From Apiosordaria backusii (Eukaryota; Ascomycota; Sordariomycetes; Sordariales; Lasiosphaeriaceae), in contig JAUKTV010000001.1 of NCBI GenBank assembly GCA_030549205.1, positions 310,001-374,000 of the forward strand: 64,000 bases of DNA, in the 5' to 3' direction. The position numbers and the translations under genes were made by a program. Below, in pieces: positions 1 through 8,781 of the stretch. The notes beneath the pieces were generated by a model. It was given only the letters and a program-made list of their open reading frames with translations. It did no database searches and had not been told where the DNA came from. The number at the start of each line of letters is the position of its first letter. Position 1 is the first letter of the stretch.

Positions 1-646
1 CGTGCTTGCCCAGCTCAGGACAGGCATGGCTAAGCTCAACTCATACCTCTACCGCATCAGAGCAGCACCGTCAGACCAATGCGCGTGCGGACAAGCAAGA
101 GAGACTGTGGAACACTTCGTGTTTCGATGCAGGCAATGGACTGCACATTGTGCAGAGATGCTCCAATGCACGGACGTCCATAGGGGCAACCTCTCCTTCT
201 ACCTGGGAGGAAAGTCACCCTCGGATGATAGGAACTGGTCCCCCAACATGCAGGCGGTGCGGGCAACGATACGTTTCGCCATTGCCACAGGTCGTCTGGA
301 GACAGAACAACCGCAGAACGAAGCAAACTAACCTCACCATCCTTAACCCCGATTAACACCCCCCCTTCTTCTCGTGCCAGGCCGAGTAAGCGCGCTTCAA
401 CCGCCGAGGATAGGACGTTGAACACTTGGAGATTGGCCTTCAAGCTAGCTTAGTACTCATGTTACTAACCTACGAGCAACCGCAGCAGAAAGGGTAGAAG
501 TTTGAGGATATAAGCCAGAAAAGGAGGACGTACGGGCTTCAGGAGACCAGGATGCATTTTAGGAAATGTATTACTAGATGTGTGATAGTTGCCCTTTCGG
601 GTTAAGCCCGCCGGGCGGAATAAATTGTGTGTGTGTGTGTGTGTGT
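1..646 (+). mobile_element. 3' end of a Tad1-like non-LTR retrotransposon (LINE)
   Basis: The window opens inside a LINE. Bases 2-331 encode the last 109 residues of its second ORF, which align residue for residue with the C-terminus of the minus-strand LINE ORF at 61633-62559 (shared CACGQARETVEHF and ISFYLGGKS-type motifs). About 260 bp of 3' UTR follow, ending in a hairpin-like GC-rich segment (591-618), then AATAAATT and a (GT)n tail at 626-646. The same 3' terminus recurs at 21757 and, on the minus strand, at 61321. The 5' part lies outside the window. The element interrupts a minus-strand gene whose coding sequence resumes near 650. Confidence 0.85.
2..331 (+). CDS. LINE ORF2 C-terminus (post-RNase H zinc-knuckle-like region), partial
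   Basis: This is the C-terminal end of the retrotransposon polyprotein that would carry endonuclease, reverse transcriptase and RNase H upstream of the window. Visible here is the Cys/His cluster C-A-C-x9-H-x4-C (about residues 27-42), seen at the end of many Tad/I-clade LINE ORF2 proteins, and a terminal AIRFAIATGRL-like helix. The reading frame is open and ends at TAA 329-331. The true start is outside the window, so the 5' coordinate is only where sequence begins. The frame looks intact over this piece, but activity cannot be judged from it. Confidence 0.8.
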   Translation: MLAQLRTGMAKLNSYLYRIRAAPSDQCACGQARETVEHFVFRCRQWTAHCAEMLQCTDVHRGNLSFYLGGKSPSDDRNWSPNMQAVRATIRFAIATGRLETEQPQNEAN

Positions 647-647
647 A

Positions 648-1292
648 TATGTCATCCAGCGGCGGCTCATTTGTTGTAACCTGATTGCCTATATCGGTGC
701 TGGTTGTTTCGGTGATGCTGCCGTCCATATGCGAGCCCTCAGAACCGCTATGATCCGTCGCCTCTGACTGCAAAGTGGGCATGCTAGGCTGGACCTCGAC
801 TGATTCGTCTTTGTCGGGGCTACTTTGGACCGGTTCAACAACGATCTCATCCGAGACTTCCTTCGCCCGCCTATGCTGCTTTCGAGTTCGGGTTCTCCGC
901 TCGGTAGGTCTTCCGCCAATAAAAAGTTTCTCGAGCTAAGATAGATTAGCAATGGATTCTTTTGTACTTGGACAGATAATACTTACAAACTCGTTGACGT
1001 CTGGGATATCCATATCCTTAGGAAGGTATCCATTTCCCTTAAGTCTTCCATGGTTGGGATTCCAATACACAATGGCGATGAAAATGTTACAGGCACGCCC
1101 TGTTTGAACAGCCTTTCTCTGAGCGCTGTCTGTTCTTTTCCGGACTATGTCCTTCTGGGGCTTCGTATGACCGGTGGGATTTCTCGCCATGTTTTTAGCA
1201 GGAACAGCAAGATTAAGCTCGACTTCGTATGCAGTAAAGGAAGACAGGTTCAGTTTCTGCTCTTCATTGGAGGCATCAACGCCGAATATCAA
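648..1292 (-). pseudogene. Minus-strand gene truncated by LINE insertion (unrecognised; weak MADS-like hint)
   Basis: Two exons join cleanly on the minus strand. Exon 987-1292 ends ...DIPDVNEF, followed by an intron at 936-986 (GTAAGT donor, GCTAAT branch, TTAG acceptor, 51 nt). The second exon continues in phase from 935 (LEKLFIGGRPTER...) through an acidic, Ser/Thr-rich tail (...QVTTNEPPLDD) until it runs into the (GT)n tail of the LINE at about 646. The 5' end is unresolved: a TAG directly precedes the frame at 1293-1295 and reads like the AG of another intron (CATCCTAG). The segment DIVRKRTDSAQRKAVQTGRA followed by a hydrophobic strand loosely recalls a degenerate MADS/SRF box, but I would not assign a function. 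Confidence 0.55.
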
Positions 1293-2541
1293 CTAGGATG
1301 CCATCGCCTCACGTTTGCAGCCGTTCCCCAAGCAAGTCGCAACGTCGCACTCGCTCCTCGGGGGTTTTGCAGGGATTTCGAGCGCCAGAATTGGCTCTCG
1401 TTCGCGGATTCCAAGAGCCAAAAGCCGCTCCCATCTACAGTATACAGAGCCATGGACCAACCTCGCACACTCATCTTCACATGCTGCAGTTGGTGCGAAC
1501 GCCGTAGCGGCGTTGCACAGGAGGGCCAGAACCGGCTAGCCTCGTCCCGACAGTTTGGAAGCGAATCATGGACGAATCATTGATTTAGCCGCATTGGGCA
1601 GATGTTTTCAGGATACAAGGATCCGCGAGCCAATACGAATACTGTGTGGAAGAGGCGGGATTTTGCCGTCGCGCAGTTCCCCATCGCACGAGAATTGCAA
1701 GTTCTAAAGGTCCAAGCAGGATAGGGGCGCGTGAGTCCACAACTTCTGATGATTTTGCGCTACTGCCCGGGCCGGCGAGCCGGTCGGTTTAGGAGGCCCG
1801 ACCAACAACGTCTCATTCGGCCGTTGCTCGGTTTTCTTACAGTACATGTACCCCCATGAGCACCAATGGTGCTGTACTGTAAGCTAAGCTAAAGAGGAAA
1901 CTAAATGTGAAGTGCCAGGAGTGCGACACCATCTGGATTCGGCTGTGTTGCGGCCCGACGTGGTGGCACTTGAAGCCGCGGTTCGTCGCGTCTCTTGGCT
2001 TGTCGGTAAGTGTCATCATCAGCGGCACCTACTATTATTATAACCCTTACCTTCTCGCTTGCCGTCCGGGTTTCTATTAGCCAACGCCTCCTTGCTTACC
2101 CACTATAGGCCTGCAGGCAGTCAAAGCTGCCCAGACTGCTCAAGAAGCAGGTCGATTTTCTACCCGACCACTCCTTTCCCTCGACATCACATCGATGCTG
2201 ACTTCGACACCTAGGCCGTCAAAATACTTCCGCTTATTGAGAGACGCCCCTTCTAGTTCCTTCTTCCGGCTCCATATACTGCAGTTCCATGACCAAACGC
2301 TTGGCCAATTTCACTAGTCACTCTCTGCCAGCCTTCGTCGTCTCTGGGCTTGCTTGCTAGGGGCTAAGGACCACCACAGGTCTGTCATTTTTTCTGGGCG
2401 GGTATCAGATTGTCGGAGTCGTGTCCACAAAATCTCTCGTCTCGTCACGGGCCTAACAACCATTGCAGCCTGGCTCAAGAACCGTGGAGATACTAGTCTT
2501 TGCGGGACCTGTACGCCTTATCGTTTACAGTCCGCACTAGT
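1293..2541. other. No convincing gene
   Basis: Only short conflicting frames are present on both strands. Upstream exons of the minus-strand gene may lie in 1293-1600. A strong hairpin is at 1836-1883. The stretch 2040-2540 is pyrimidine-rich in places and could be the former promoter and 5' UTR of the Zn2Cys6 pseudogene. Confidence 0.5.
1836..1883. repeat. Compound inverted repeat (hairpin)
   Basis: The outer arms CTTACAGTAC (1836-1845) and GTACTGTAAG (1874-1883) are perfectly complementary. Directly inside the right arm sits a second perfect hairpin, AGCACCA-A-TGGTGCT (1859-1873). It could be the tip of a decayed inverted-repeat element or a transcript hairpin. No partner feature was found. 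Confidence 0.6.
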
Positions 2542-3355
2542 ATGTCATACGACTGTCGGCGAGACGGGGTAGAACCCCCGCTAGACACCGCTGAGTATTT
2601 GTGTTGTCCACTCTTCCACGCTAAGAGTGAAGACCGAAATCCGCCTTCGACTCTCGCCAACGAGCTCTAAGAGCGGACTCTAGGTTCACTCCCAAACGGC
2701 TATCCTCGGCGGTATGGTGACTGGGGACCGTACAATAACAGGGCGCAGCACAACGACAGCTCGCAGTCCCATAACTGGAGGCGGTATCCTCATCCGTATT
2801 GCAATGTTCAGCTGGCGGTTCGGGGGAGGGTTGGCGGGTACGGCCCTCTACAGCCCTACCCTGTGATCAACCCCCCTCCCCTCAAACACAAGCGCAACAA
2901 CAGTCTGCGCCAAGGCGGCGAACATAGATTGCCTGCCGGCATTGTAGAAGGAGAAAGGTACCGTAGGAGTCGAAACGATGGGGCTTTGGGACATTTCTAA
3001 AATGTAAGCTAATGAGGACTTTCTTCTAGATCCGCTGCGGTGACACTACACTTACTATGAATGACAAATGCACCAACTGTCTCAAGTCGCAGCGAGACTG
3101 CATTTTTGAGCCAGTCTTATCAAGTTCCTCCGCCGCCTTCGTGCGTTTATGGGCGGCATCCGGGGCAACACCACCCGGAATACCGGTTTCTATAGCATAC
3201 GGCCAGCATCAACCCCAAGCAGTCTCATTAGCGCCACAGGTTTGCGCTTACCAGTGTCTACCGTGAGACTATACTTTCCCCTTGCATTCGCTCACAGGAG
3301 GACACACCTCTCAGGACGAGGAAGACGCCACACGCAGGAGCATGCTTCTTCTTAA
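2542..3355 (+). pseudogene. Zn(II)2Cys6 transcription factor, broken
   Basis: From ATG 2542 (MSYDCRRDG...) one frame runs to an in-frame TAA at 2668-2670 and resumes after it in the same frame, ending ...PPPLKHKRNNSLRQGGEH at about 2925. Coding then shifts by one frame into IACRHCRRRK (2928-2957), the first half of a Zn2Cys6 cluster. A 72-nt intron (2958-3029; GTACCG donor, GCTAAT branch, TTCTAG acceptor) separates it from the second half, IRCGD...KCTNCLKSQRDC, followed by a typical Ser/Pro-rich flank. A further piece (SQDEEDATRRSMLLLKEER) lies at 3300-3355 after another frame change. The six cysteines are present. The stop and frame shifts make this a decayed copy. An intron ending at 2927 could explain the first shift, but not the stop. 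Confidence 0.75.
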
Positions 3356-3373
3356 AGAGGAACGCATCTCGAG

Positions 3374-4639
3374 GTGATCTCCACATTTTCTGTCACGACC
3401 CAATCCTACTTTTTACCATCGACAATTCCCGTGGAGTGCTTCTTGAAGGGTCATGTGAAGCCCAAGGGCTATTTTCTGGATGTGTCAAGCGGACTCACCC
3501 TTGCAATCGTCTTGTTGGAGTACTATTCTCGGGTCTGGTCTCTCTATTTTGACTACGGTTCGCTGGTACGCCTCGCGGCTCTCGATTCCCGCCTGCTGCT
3601 ACGCAAGGTATCAAACCCTCCTCAGCTTGCATTGCAGTTGTCCCATGAAGAAACTCAGACCGTCCTCAAAGCCGACATCCGGAAGTCCAATGTGAAATTC
3701 GCGCTCAAGTTCCGTCCGCCCTGGAGGGATGTTGTCGGAGCGCTGTTCTTTGCCGGGGGAACTTTCTTGTTCTCTTTTGCCGGCCTCGCATTTACCTTCG
3801 CATTTGCTATCACCCAACTCGTTGCCAGCTGCTGGTTGGATGTCCCGATGCTGGATGATGAGGCGGATCACATGGGATTTGGCCAGATCATGGCCTTATG
3901 TCTGCTCATGTTGCCGTTTCTGGCGGCAGGAGAATGCTACTGCGGTAGGCATAGAGCGAGAATTACCCTCGTTGGGGAGACCGTAGTCGTTAACTTACTG
4001 TTGGCAGACTATACTGAGACGCGCAGGCTGGCATCCGTCCCGGTCCATCAAGCAGCCAGCACTAGCTCCCAAGACAGCCAGAACAGAGAAGCGAACCGTG
4101 ACCCGCAACAGCACGTCTCGATAGCAGCAGAGGATAATTCAGATCCCCAGACCGTCCGCGCCAAATACGCCCGGCACCGGGAGGGTATGCTCAAATTCCA
4201 TGCCCGGAATGTCTACAGCATCGACTACCTCGAGGACGGCGGCACGGACCGAGCCACCATTGATGCAATGATACAAGATACTTTGGATGAGTATCAAGAG
4301 ATCAAGGTTTTCGTGGATCAGATCCCACTTCGGCTTGTCGTCCTGGTCTGCTTTGTATGGATCGGTGCGTTTGCGGCTCTCGGCGGGTTGGCTCCTTTCA
4401 TGGGAGACATCAATCTACTTTTATTTGTTTTCCCCATGATTCTCCTCGGATCGAAAGTATTCACTGCACTCAACTTTCTGTTTGTTCTGAGTCGGGGGCA
4501 GTCGGAACGGTACCTGAGGGATCATGGCATCATCGGCGAAGCAAGTGCAACGACCACCCCCGTCGAGCTTGTCAATCGAAGGACGAATACTGTGTTAATT
4601 GAGGAGGGACAGCCGAATAGGAATGAGTCGTCGACGTGA
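3374..4639 (+). CDS. Multi-pass membrane protein of unknown function (5' end unresolved)
   Basis: An open frame of about 420 codons has clear membrane segments: a long hydrophobic block at residues 119-154, another at about 172-190, and two more at about 325-385, separated by a hydrophilic, Gln/Ser-rich loop. I do not recognise the family. No ATG occurs in the first 150 codons and a TAA lies just upstream, so the N-terminus must come from an earlier exon or is lost. An intron is likely at 3945-4007 (GTAGGC...TTGGCAG). It is 63 nt with no stop, so both spliced and unspliced forms stay in frame. Removing it joins the end of the second hydrophobic block to DYTETRRLAS. Confidence 0.6.
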   Translation: MISTFSVTTQSYFLPSTIPVECFLKGHVKPKGYFLDVSSGLTLAIVLLEYYSRVWSLYFDYGSLVRLAALDSRLLLRKVSNPPQLALQLSHEETQTVLKADIRKSNVKFALKFRPPWRDVVGALFFAGGTFLFSFAGLAFTFAFAITQLVASCWLDVPMLDDEADHMGFGQIMALCLLMLPFLAAGECYCGRHRARITLVGETVVVNLLLADYTETRRLASVPVHQAASTSSQDSQNREANRDPQQHVSIAAEDNSDPQTVRAKYARHREGMLKFHARNVYSIDYLEDGGTDRATIDAMIQDTLDEYQEIKVFVDQIPLRLVVLVCFVWIGAFAALGGLAPFMGDINLLLFVFPMILLGSKVFTALNFLFVLSRGQSERYLRDHGIIGEASATTTPVELVNRRTNTVLIEEGQPNRNESST

Positions 4640-5514
4640 AGAGGGCAGATTCAGGGGCAATTTAGGGCGGGGAAATAAACACTAGGAGAGGATGACCTGA
4701 GCAGAATGGCATGATAGCAACAGGCGTCAGGGCCAGCCTCATAACCCGAACTTTCGACGGAAAACCGGCAGCAGCGGTGTGGTCTGCCCGGGCTGGGGAT
4801 GGTCAAGCTAAAGGAGGGAGAAATTCTTATGCGTCTGCCACGGCAACTCATGCCCTCCAGCGGCGCCGTTGTAACTTTATGACATCCATCTTCCAAAGCG
4901 AGTGTTTCAGCGAATGTGCCCTGGCCAGGGACATAAGAAGAATTAATCCCCTTGGCAATCCGGGATTCTCGGTGATGCTGTGCAGCGGTAGCAACTGAAG
5001 TGGAGCGAGAAACTCAAATCAAGTGAACTGCCCGATGTCGTTGTCGAGTGGTCATGACAGGCAGGAGGTCACTCCAGGATCCGACTTGGCAGACGGCGGC
5101 TTGACACCCTCGTCCCACCTCGAAACAAAAGGCTGTGGAAAGCGATTGGCCCCGAACGATCTGACAGGAGAGTGCACACAGCCGCGCTCACTTTCAAGAG
5201 TTTCCACCCCTATAGACGAAACCTGGAGGGAAAAACCGTAATTTACTGCTGTGGCACTGTATTGCAACTGTATGTTTCAGCTGAACCGTGTGGTCTCCGC
5301 TGCGCCCTGGCCCCTCCCCGATATCTTCCAGTCGGCTGATGACTTTATCACTCTAATCGAGATTGAAGTCTTATTTTGGACTAGTCCCTGGTTCGGCTCG
5401 GACTGCGCGGCGTTGCGAACCTCTTCCTCCTCTCCACTCCTTCGATATTATCTGATTCTGGAGAATCAACGCACTTGCATCGTTCTCCGAGCCAATAGAC
5501 AGCATTTCCATGCC
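4640..5514. other. Intergenic, presumed 3' regions of two converging genes
   Basis: This lies between the stop of the membrane protein (+) and the stop of the ankyrin protein (-). No frame on either strand has family-like sequence. The long plus-strand frame starting at 5251 is antisense to the ankyrin gene's acidic tail and is an artefact. Confidence 0.6.
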
Positions 5515-8400
5515 TCATTGCTGTTCGGTTTCTGCCTTAGTACTGTTGCTGGCAACGTTTCCCGCATCTTCTCCACTCCCAATTTCTTTGTGATCCAGAT
5601 TTTCGTCCTCTTCATCTATCGCGTCATATTCCTCCTCCTCCTCCTCGTCGTCATACTCGTCGTCATTCTCCTCATCCTCATCGAACTCATCATCACCATC
5701 CCCAAGTATCCCCAACTGCACCGCCAAAATCAAATCCTGCAACTCCTCATCCTCCCTCAGCGCCTCCAAAGCAGCCTCATACCCCCTAAACAAATCCACA
5801 AACCTCTCCAATATGTCACCCTCCAAATACTTCTTCGCCATCCCCAAAGCCGTCACTCCATTCTCACTCTTCGCCCACGCCGGCGCTCCATTCGCCAGCA
5901 ACACCCTCGCAATCTTGATCCGCCCATACCGACAAGCAAAGTGCAGCATGGTCCACAGCCCCGGCGTGCGGAGGTACGCGTTCTTGGGATCGATGTCCAC
6001 CAGCGCCTGCGCAAGCTCGGCGTCGTCGCCGGCGACGATGGTCGCGAACAGTATGGTTGTGGACAGAACCTCCTTGGAGCTGGAGTGGAGATAAGGAAGA
6101 AGGAAGGAGAAGGCCGTGCTGTCGGTTGCGGGCCCGGAGGAGCAGAGCTCTCCCAGGAGCTCGGGGAGGAGGCGGCGGACTGTTTTCTTCGCCTCTTTGG
6201 GGCGGTCTTGGTTGAGGCGGCCCAAGACGGCACTGATGGCGGGTTTGTTGCCGCCGACGCAGGAGTTGAAGAGGATATTTTGGAATAATGGGAGATCCCA
6301 GTCTACTGTGGTCTTCTCGAGGAGCTCGGTGATGACGTCGGGGGATTGATCTGCGTGCGAAAAGGCTAAGGCAAGGGGCGTCTTCCCTTGGTCGTTGAGG
6401 CAGTTTGGGTCCGCGTCGGCCTCGAGGAGTCGTGAGATGGCCTTCCATGAGCCGCTTGTGGCAGCAGCGTGGAGGGGAGTGTTGCCGCCAGCGCACTTCG
6501 CGTTCACGTTGAACCCTGCGGCGATCAGATGCTCCATGCAATCGACATGGTTGCCGCGAGCGGCATGATGTAGCGGGCTGGGGTGTGAGGCATCCCCCAT
6601 CTGGCCCCGGCTGCCGTGCTCCAAGAGCCATCGAACTGCGACAGCATGGCCCTGCTCACAGGCAATCCCCAGAGGAGTTTCCCCAACTTTGTTCTGCTTG
6701 TTCACATCTCCTCCCGCATCAACGAGAAGCCCCAAGACTGGAACCGAACCAGTGTGGGCCGCCAGGTGAACTGGTGTATCCCTATCCTTATCTCTGTGAT
6801 GGATGTTGCACTCGCCCAGCAACTCCTTCACAACATCCGCAGCGCCACAGAGCGCTGCAAGATGTAGACTTGTCCGGCCACGTATGTCTTCACGGTTCGG
6901 GTCCCAGCCATGCTCCAAGAAGAGCTTAACGAGCGCAATGTCGTTCTCGCAGGCGGCAATCTCCAGCGCACGCCAGCCTTGGGGTTCAACGTAGTACTTT
7001 CGGATCTCACCCCGAGACGAGGCTGCCTTGAGGAGGGTCCGAGCCCCAGATAGAAACCCGTGTTGTGCGCAAGTGAAAAGGAGGAGGGCATATGACTTGT
7101 CGTCCAGACGGCCAACCTTGCGACCGGCCTCCAGATAGGCAGCGGCGAGGATGAGGAATCCGAATGACAAGTAGGGCTCAGGGTTGTAGGCGTCGTCGTC
7201 GGATTCGACGTCCGCACCACCCTCAAGGTTTTGGGAGGTTTGTAGATGTCGCAAGAGGAAGTAGAGCATATCCCAGCGACTGCGATGGATGTCTTCTGAG
7301 CCATGGAGATGACTCAGATATTGCTCTGTGATGGGCACACCGTGGTCCCAGAGAGACTCGACAACGGGAAGATGCCCCTTTTTTATGGCTTCTTCCATCA
7401 AGTCCGTTTTCCCAGCCTTAAGGTCAAGGCCTTGGCTGATCAGGAAATTGATGCACTCCAGATGGCCGTTCTGACAAGCCCAGTAGGCCGCCGTTTCTCC
7501 AATCTCATCGAGCGTGTTGACCTGAACTCCTGCTGAGAGGAGGAGTTCGAGGATTCCCGACTGGCCCTGTTGAGCGGCGAGATGAAGGAGCGGTCGACCC
7601 GCGTTCAACTTATGGAACGCATTGGCGCCGGCTTCGATCAAGGCCCGGGCGTTTTCGACCTTTGCCCCGAAGATAGCGGCAGTCAGTGGTGTACCGCCAA
7701 CTCCCGAGTCGATCGCGTCCACCTTGGCACCGTGTTTGACGAGGTACCTGACAACATCGGCGTCGCATCTCTGTGCCGCAATGTGTAAAACAGTGACTCC
7801 ATCATTGTCCACGGCATTGACGTCGACACCGGCCTCCACAAGGAGCTTGATAGGCGCCATGTTTCTCGCGGTAACGACATGGATCGCAATGTGTAGCGTG
7901 GTTCCGCCTTTTGTAGGGTGTTTATCCAGGAGACTCCCCCCATTTCGGAGGAAGACGTCGAGGAGGACTCTGTTGCCACTGCAGATAGCAGAACAAAATG
8001 CTCGAAACCACTGGGCCTCGTGTTGCGATGCCCCGGCGCCCTGTTGGACAAGGAAGTCGAGGATGCTGTCGTCTGTGGAACCGCCATTCAACAGCGGGGC
8101 CATGGCCAAGTCGACAGGGGAATTTCCTTCTTTGTCCTCCGAGTGGAGGCCCGAGCTGGCCGTGTTGGCGACGAGTAGCTTGCACGTTTCGAGGTCCTTT
8201 GCAGCTACAGCGAGGTGGAGGGAAGTCTGGCCTTCATCGTTGGGGAGATTCGCGGGAACACCGCTCAGGATCAGTGTATGAGCCAGGGAGCCTCCGTATT
8301 TCCGGATAGCCCAATGCAATAAGCTATCCCCGTGGGCGTTGTTCCAGGAGACATGGTCCATGAGCGTAGCCTCAATAGCGAGGCCTCGACTCGCAGACAT
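5515..8400 (-). CDS. Ankyrin-repeat protein, 961 aa
   Basis: This is one uninterrupted exon from ATG 8398-8400. Nearly the whole chain is ankyrin repeats, with many copies of G-x-TxLHxAxxxG-x8-LLxxGA (for example GQTSLHLAVAAKD near residue 57, GVTVLHIAAQR, GRTSLHLAALCGAADVVKELL, GNTPLHAAATSG). A degenerate central stretch (about 330-450) divides two blocks. The last 90 residues are strongly acidic (runs of D/E near 890-930) and end in a charged, probably disordered tail. It probably acts as a protein-binding scaffold. No enzymatic domain is visible. It is divergently transcribed from the kinase-ankyrin gene, with 381 bp between start codons, so the two may share a promoter. The frame is intact. 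Confidence 0.88.
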   Translation of the reverse strand: MSASRGLAIEATLMDHVSWNNAHGDSLLHWAIRKYGGSLAHTLILSGVPANLPNDEGQTSLHLAVAAKDLETCKLLVANTASSGLHSEDKEGNSPVDLAMAPLLNGGSTDDSILDFLVQQGAGASQHEAQWFRAFCSAICSGNRVLLDVFLRNGGSLLDKHPTKGGTTLHIAIHVVTARNMAPIKLLVEAGVDVNAVDNDGVTVLHIAAQRCDADVVRYLVKHGAKVDAIDSGVGGTPLTAAIFGAKVENARALIEAGANAFHKLNAGRPLLHLAAQQGQSGILELLLSAGVQVNTLDEIGETAAYWACQNGHLECINFLISQGLDLKAGKTDLMEEAIKKGHLPVVESLWDHGVPITEQYLSHLHGSEDIHRSRWDMLYFLLRHLQTSQNLEGGADVESDDDAYNPEPYLSFGFLILAAAYLEAGRKVGRLDDKSYALLLFTCAQHGFLSGARTLLKAASSRGEIRKYYVEPQGWRALEIAACENDIALVKLFLEHGWDPNREDIRGRTSLHLAALCGAADVVKELLGECNIHHRDKDRDTPVHLAAHTGSVPVLGLLVDAGGDVNKQNKVGETPLGIACEQGHAVAVRWLLEHGSRGQMGDASHPSPLHHAARGNHVDCMEHLIAAGFNVNAKCAGGNTPLHAAATSGSWKAISRLLEADADPNCLNDQGKTPLALAFSHADQSPDVITELLEKTTVDWDLPLFQNILFNSCVGGNKPAISAVLGRLNQDRPKEAKKTVRRLLPELLGELCSSGPATDSTAFSFLLPYLHSSSKEVLSTTILFATIVAGDDAELAQALVDIDPKNAYLRTPGLWTMLHFACRYGRIKIARVLLANGAPAWAKSENGVTALGMAKKYLEGDILERFVDLFRGYEAALEALREDEELQDLILAVQLGILGDGDDEFDEDEENDDEYDDEEEEEEYDAIDEEDENLDHKEIGSGEDAGNVASNSTKAETEQQ

Positions 8401-8781
8401 GTTGAAAGCCGGCGTTAATGCCGAGTCACCTCAGGGAGTTGGTGAGAGGAGTGTCTTGTCGCGCAATGACCGATGCTGCGGGCAGCTGGGAGTCTGGGAG
8501 GGGTGTCAGGAGACGGAAGCGCTGATTCAGGGGTCCGCGAACCACAGGTGCACACAGCCTACCTGCGAGCTGCAGCTCGTCGGTGTTGCTCAGCCGCACA
8601 GTTTACTCCAATCGGGATCTTGCCCGTTTGCCGCCGCCACAAACCACTGCACGGGATCAATAGATGTGCCATGAAACGGGGTCAGGCTGTCCCCCGTCAC
8701 CTGTTCCCCTCCCGGTCAACCTGGCCCTTGATTTCCCCGGCCGTCGTCCATGACATTGAGGCAATCAGCAAATTCAGCGAC
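8401..8781. promoter_or_regulatory. Shared bidirectional promoter region
   Basis: The 381 bp separate the start codons of two divergent genes, the ankyrin protein and the kinase-ankyrin protein. No clear TATA box or specific operator could be named. The kinase frame is open upstream to 8473 with another ATG, but that part (Arg/Cys-rich, low complexity) does not look like protein, so ATG 8782 is preferred. Confidence 0.5.

Noticed and set aside
2714..2872. Alternative small plus-strand gene starting MVTGDRTITG
   Set aside because: A frame-shifted reading of the Zn2Cys6 gene's N-terminal region. The other frame is the coding-like one.
5620..5700. CTC/TCG-rich microsatellite as an independent repeat
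   Set aside because: It encodes the Asp/Glu tail of the ankyrin protein in an intact frame.
5251..6288. Plus-strand open frame of 345 codons
   Set aside because: It is antisense to the ankyrin gene. Its Ile/Leu-rich and Arg/Gly-rich stretches are complements of the acidic tail and repeats.
8473..8781. Longer N-terminus of the kinase-ankyrin protein
   Set aside because: The frame is open, but the sequence (Arg/Cys-rich, no fold-like pattern) lies in the shared promoter. ATG 8782 gives a better start.
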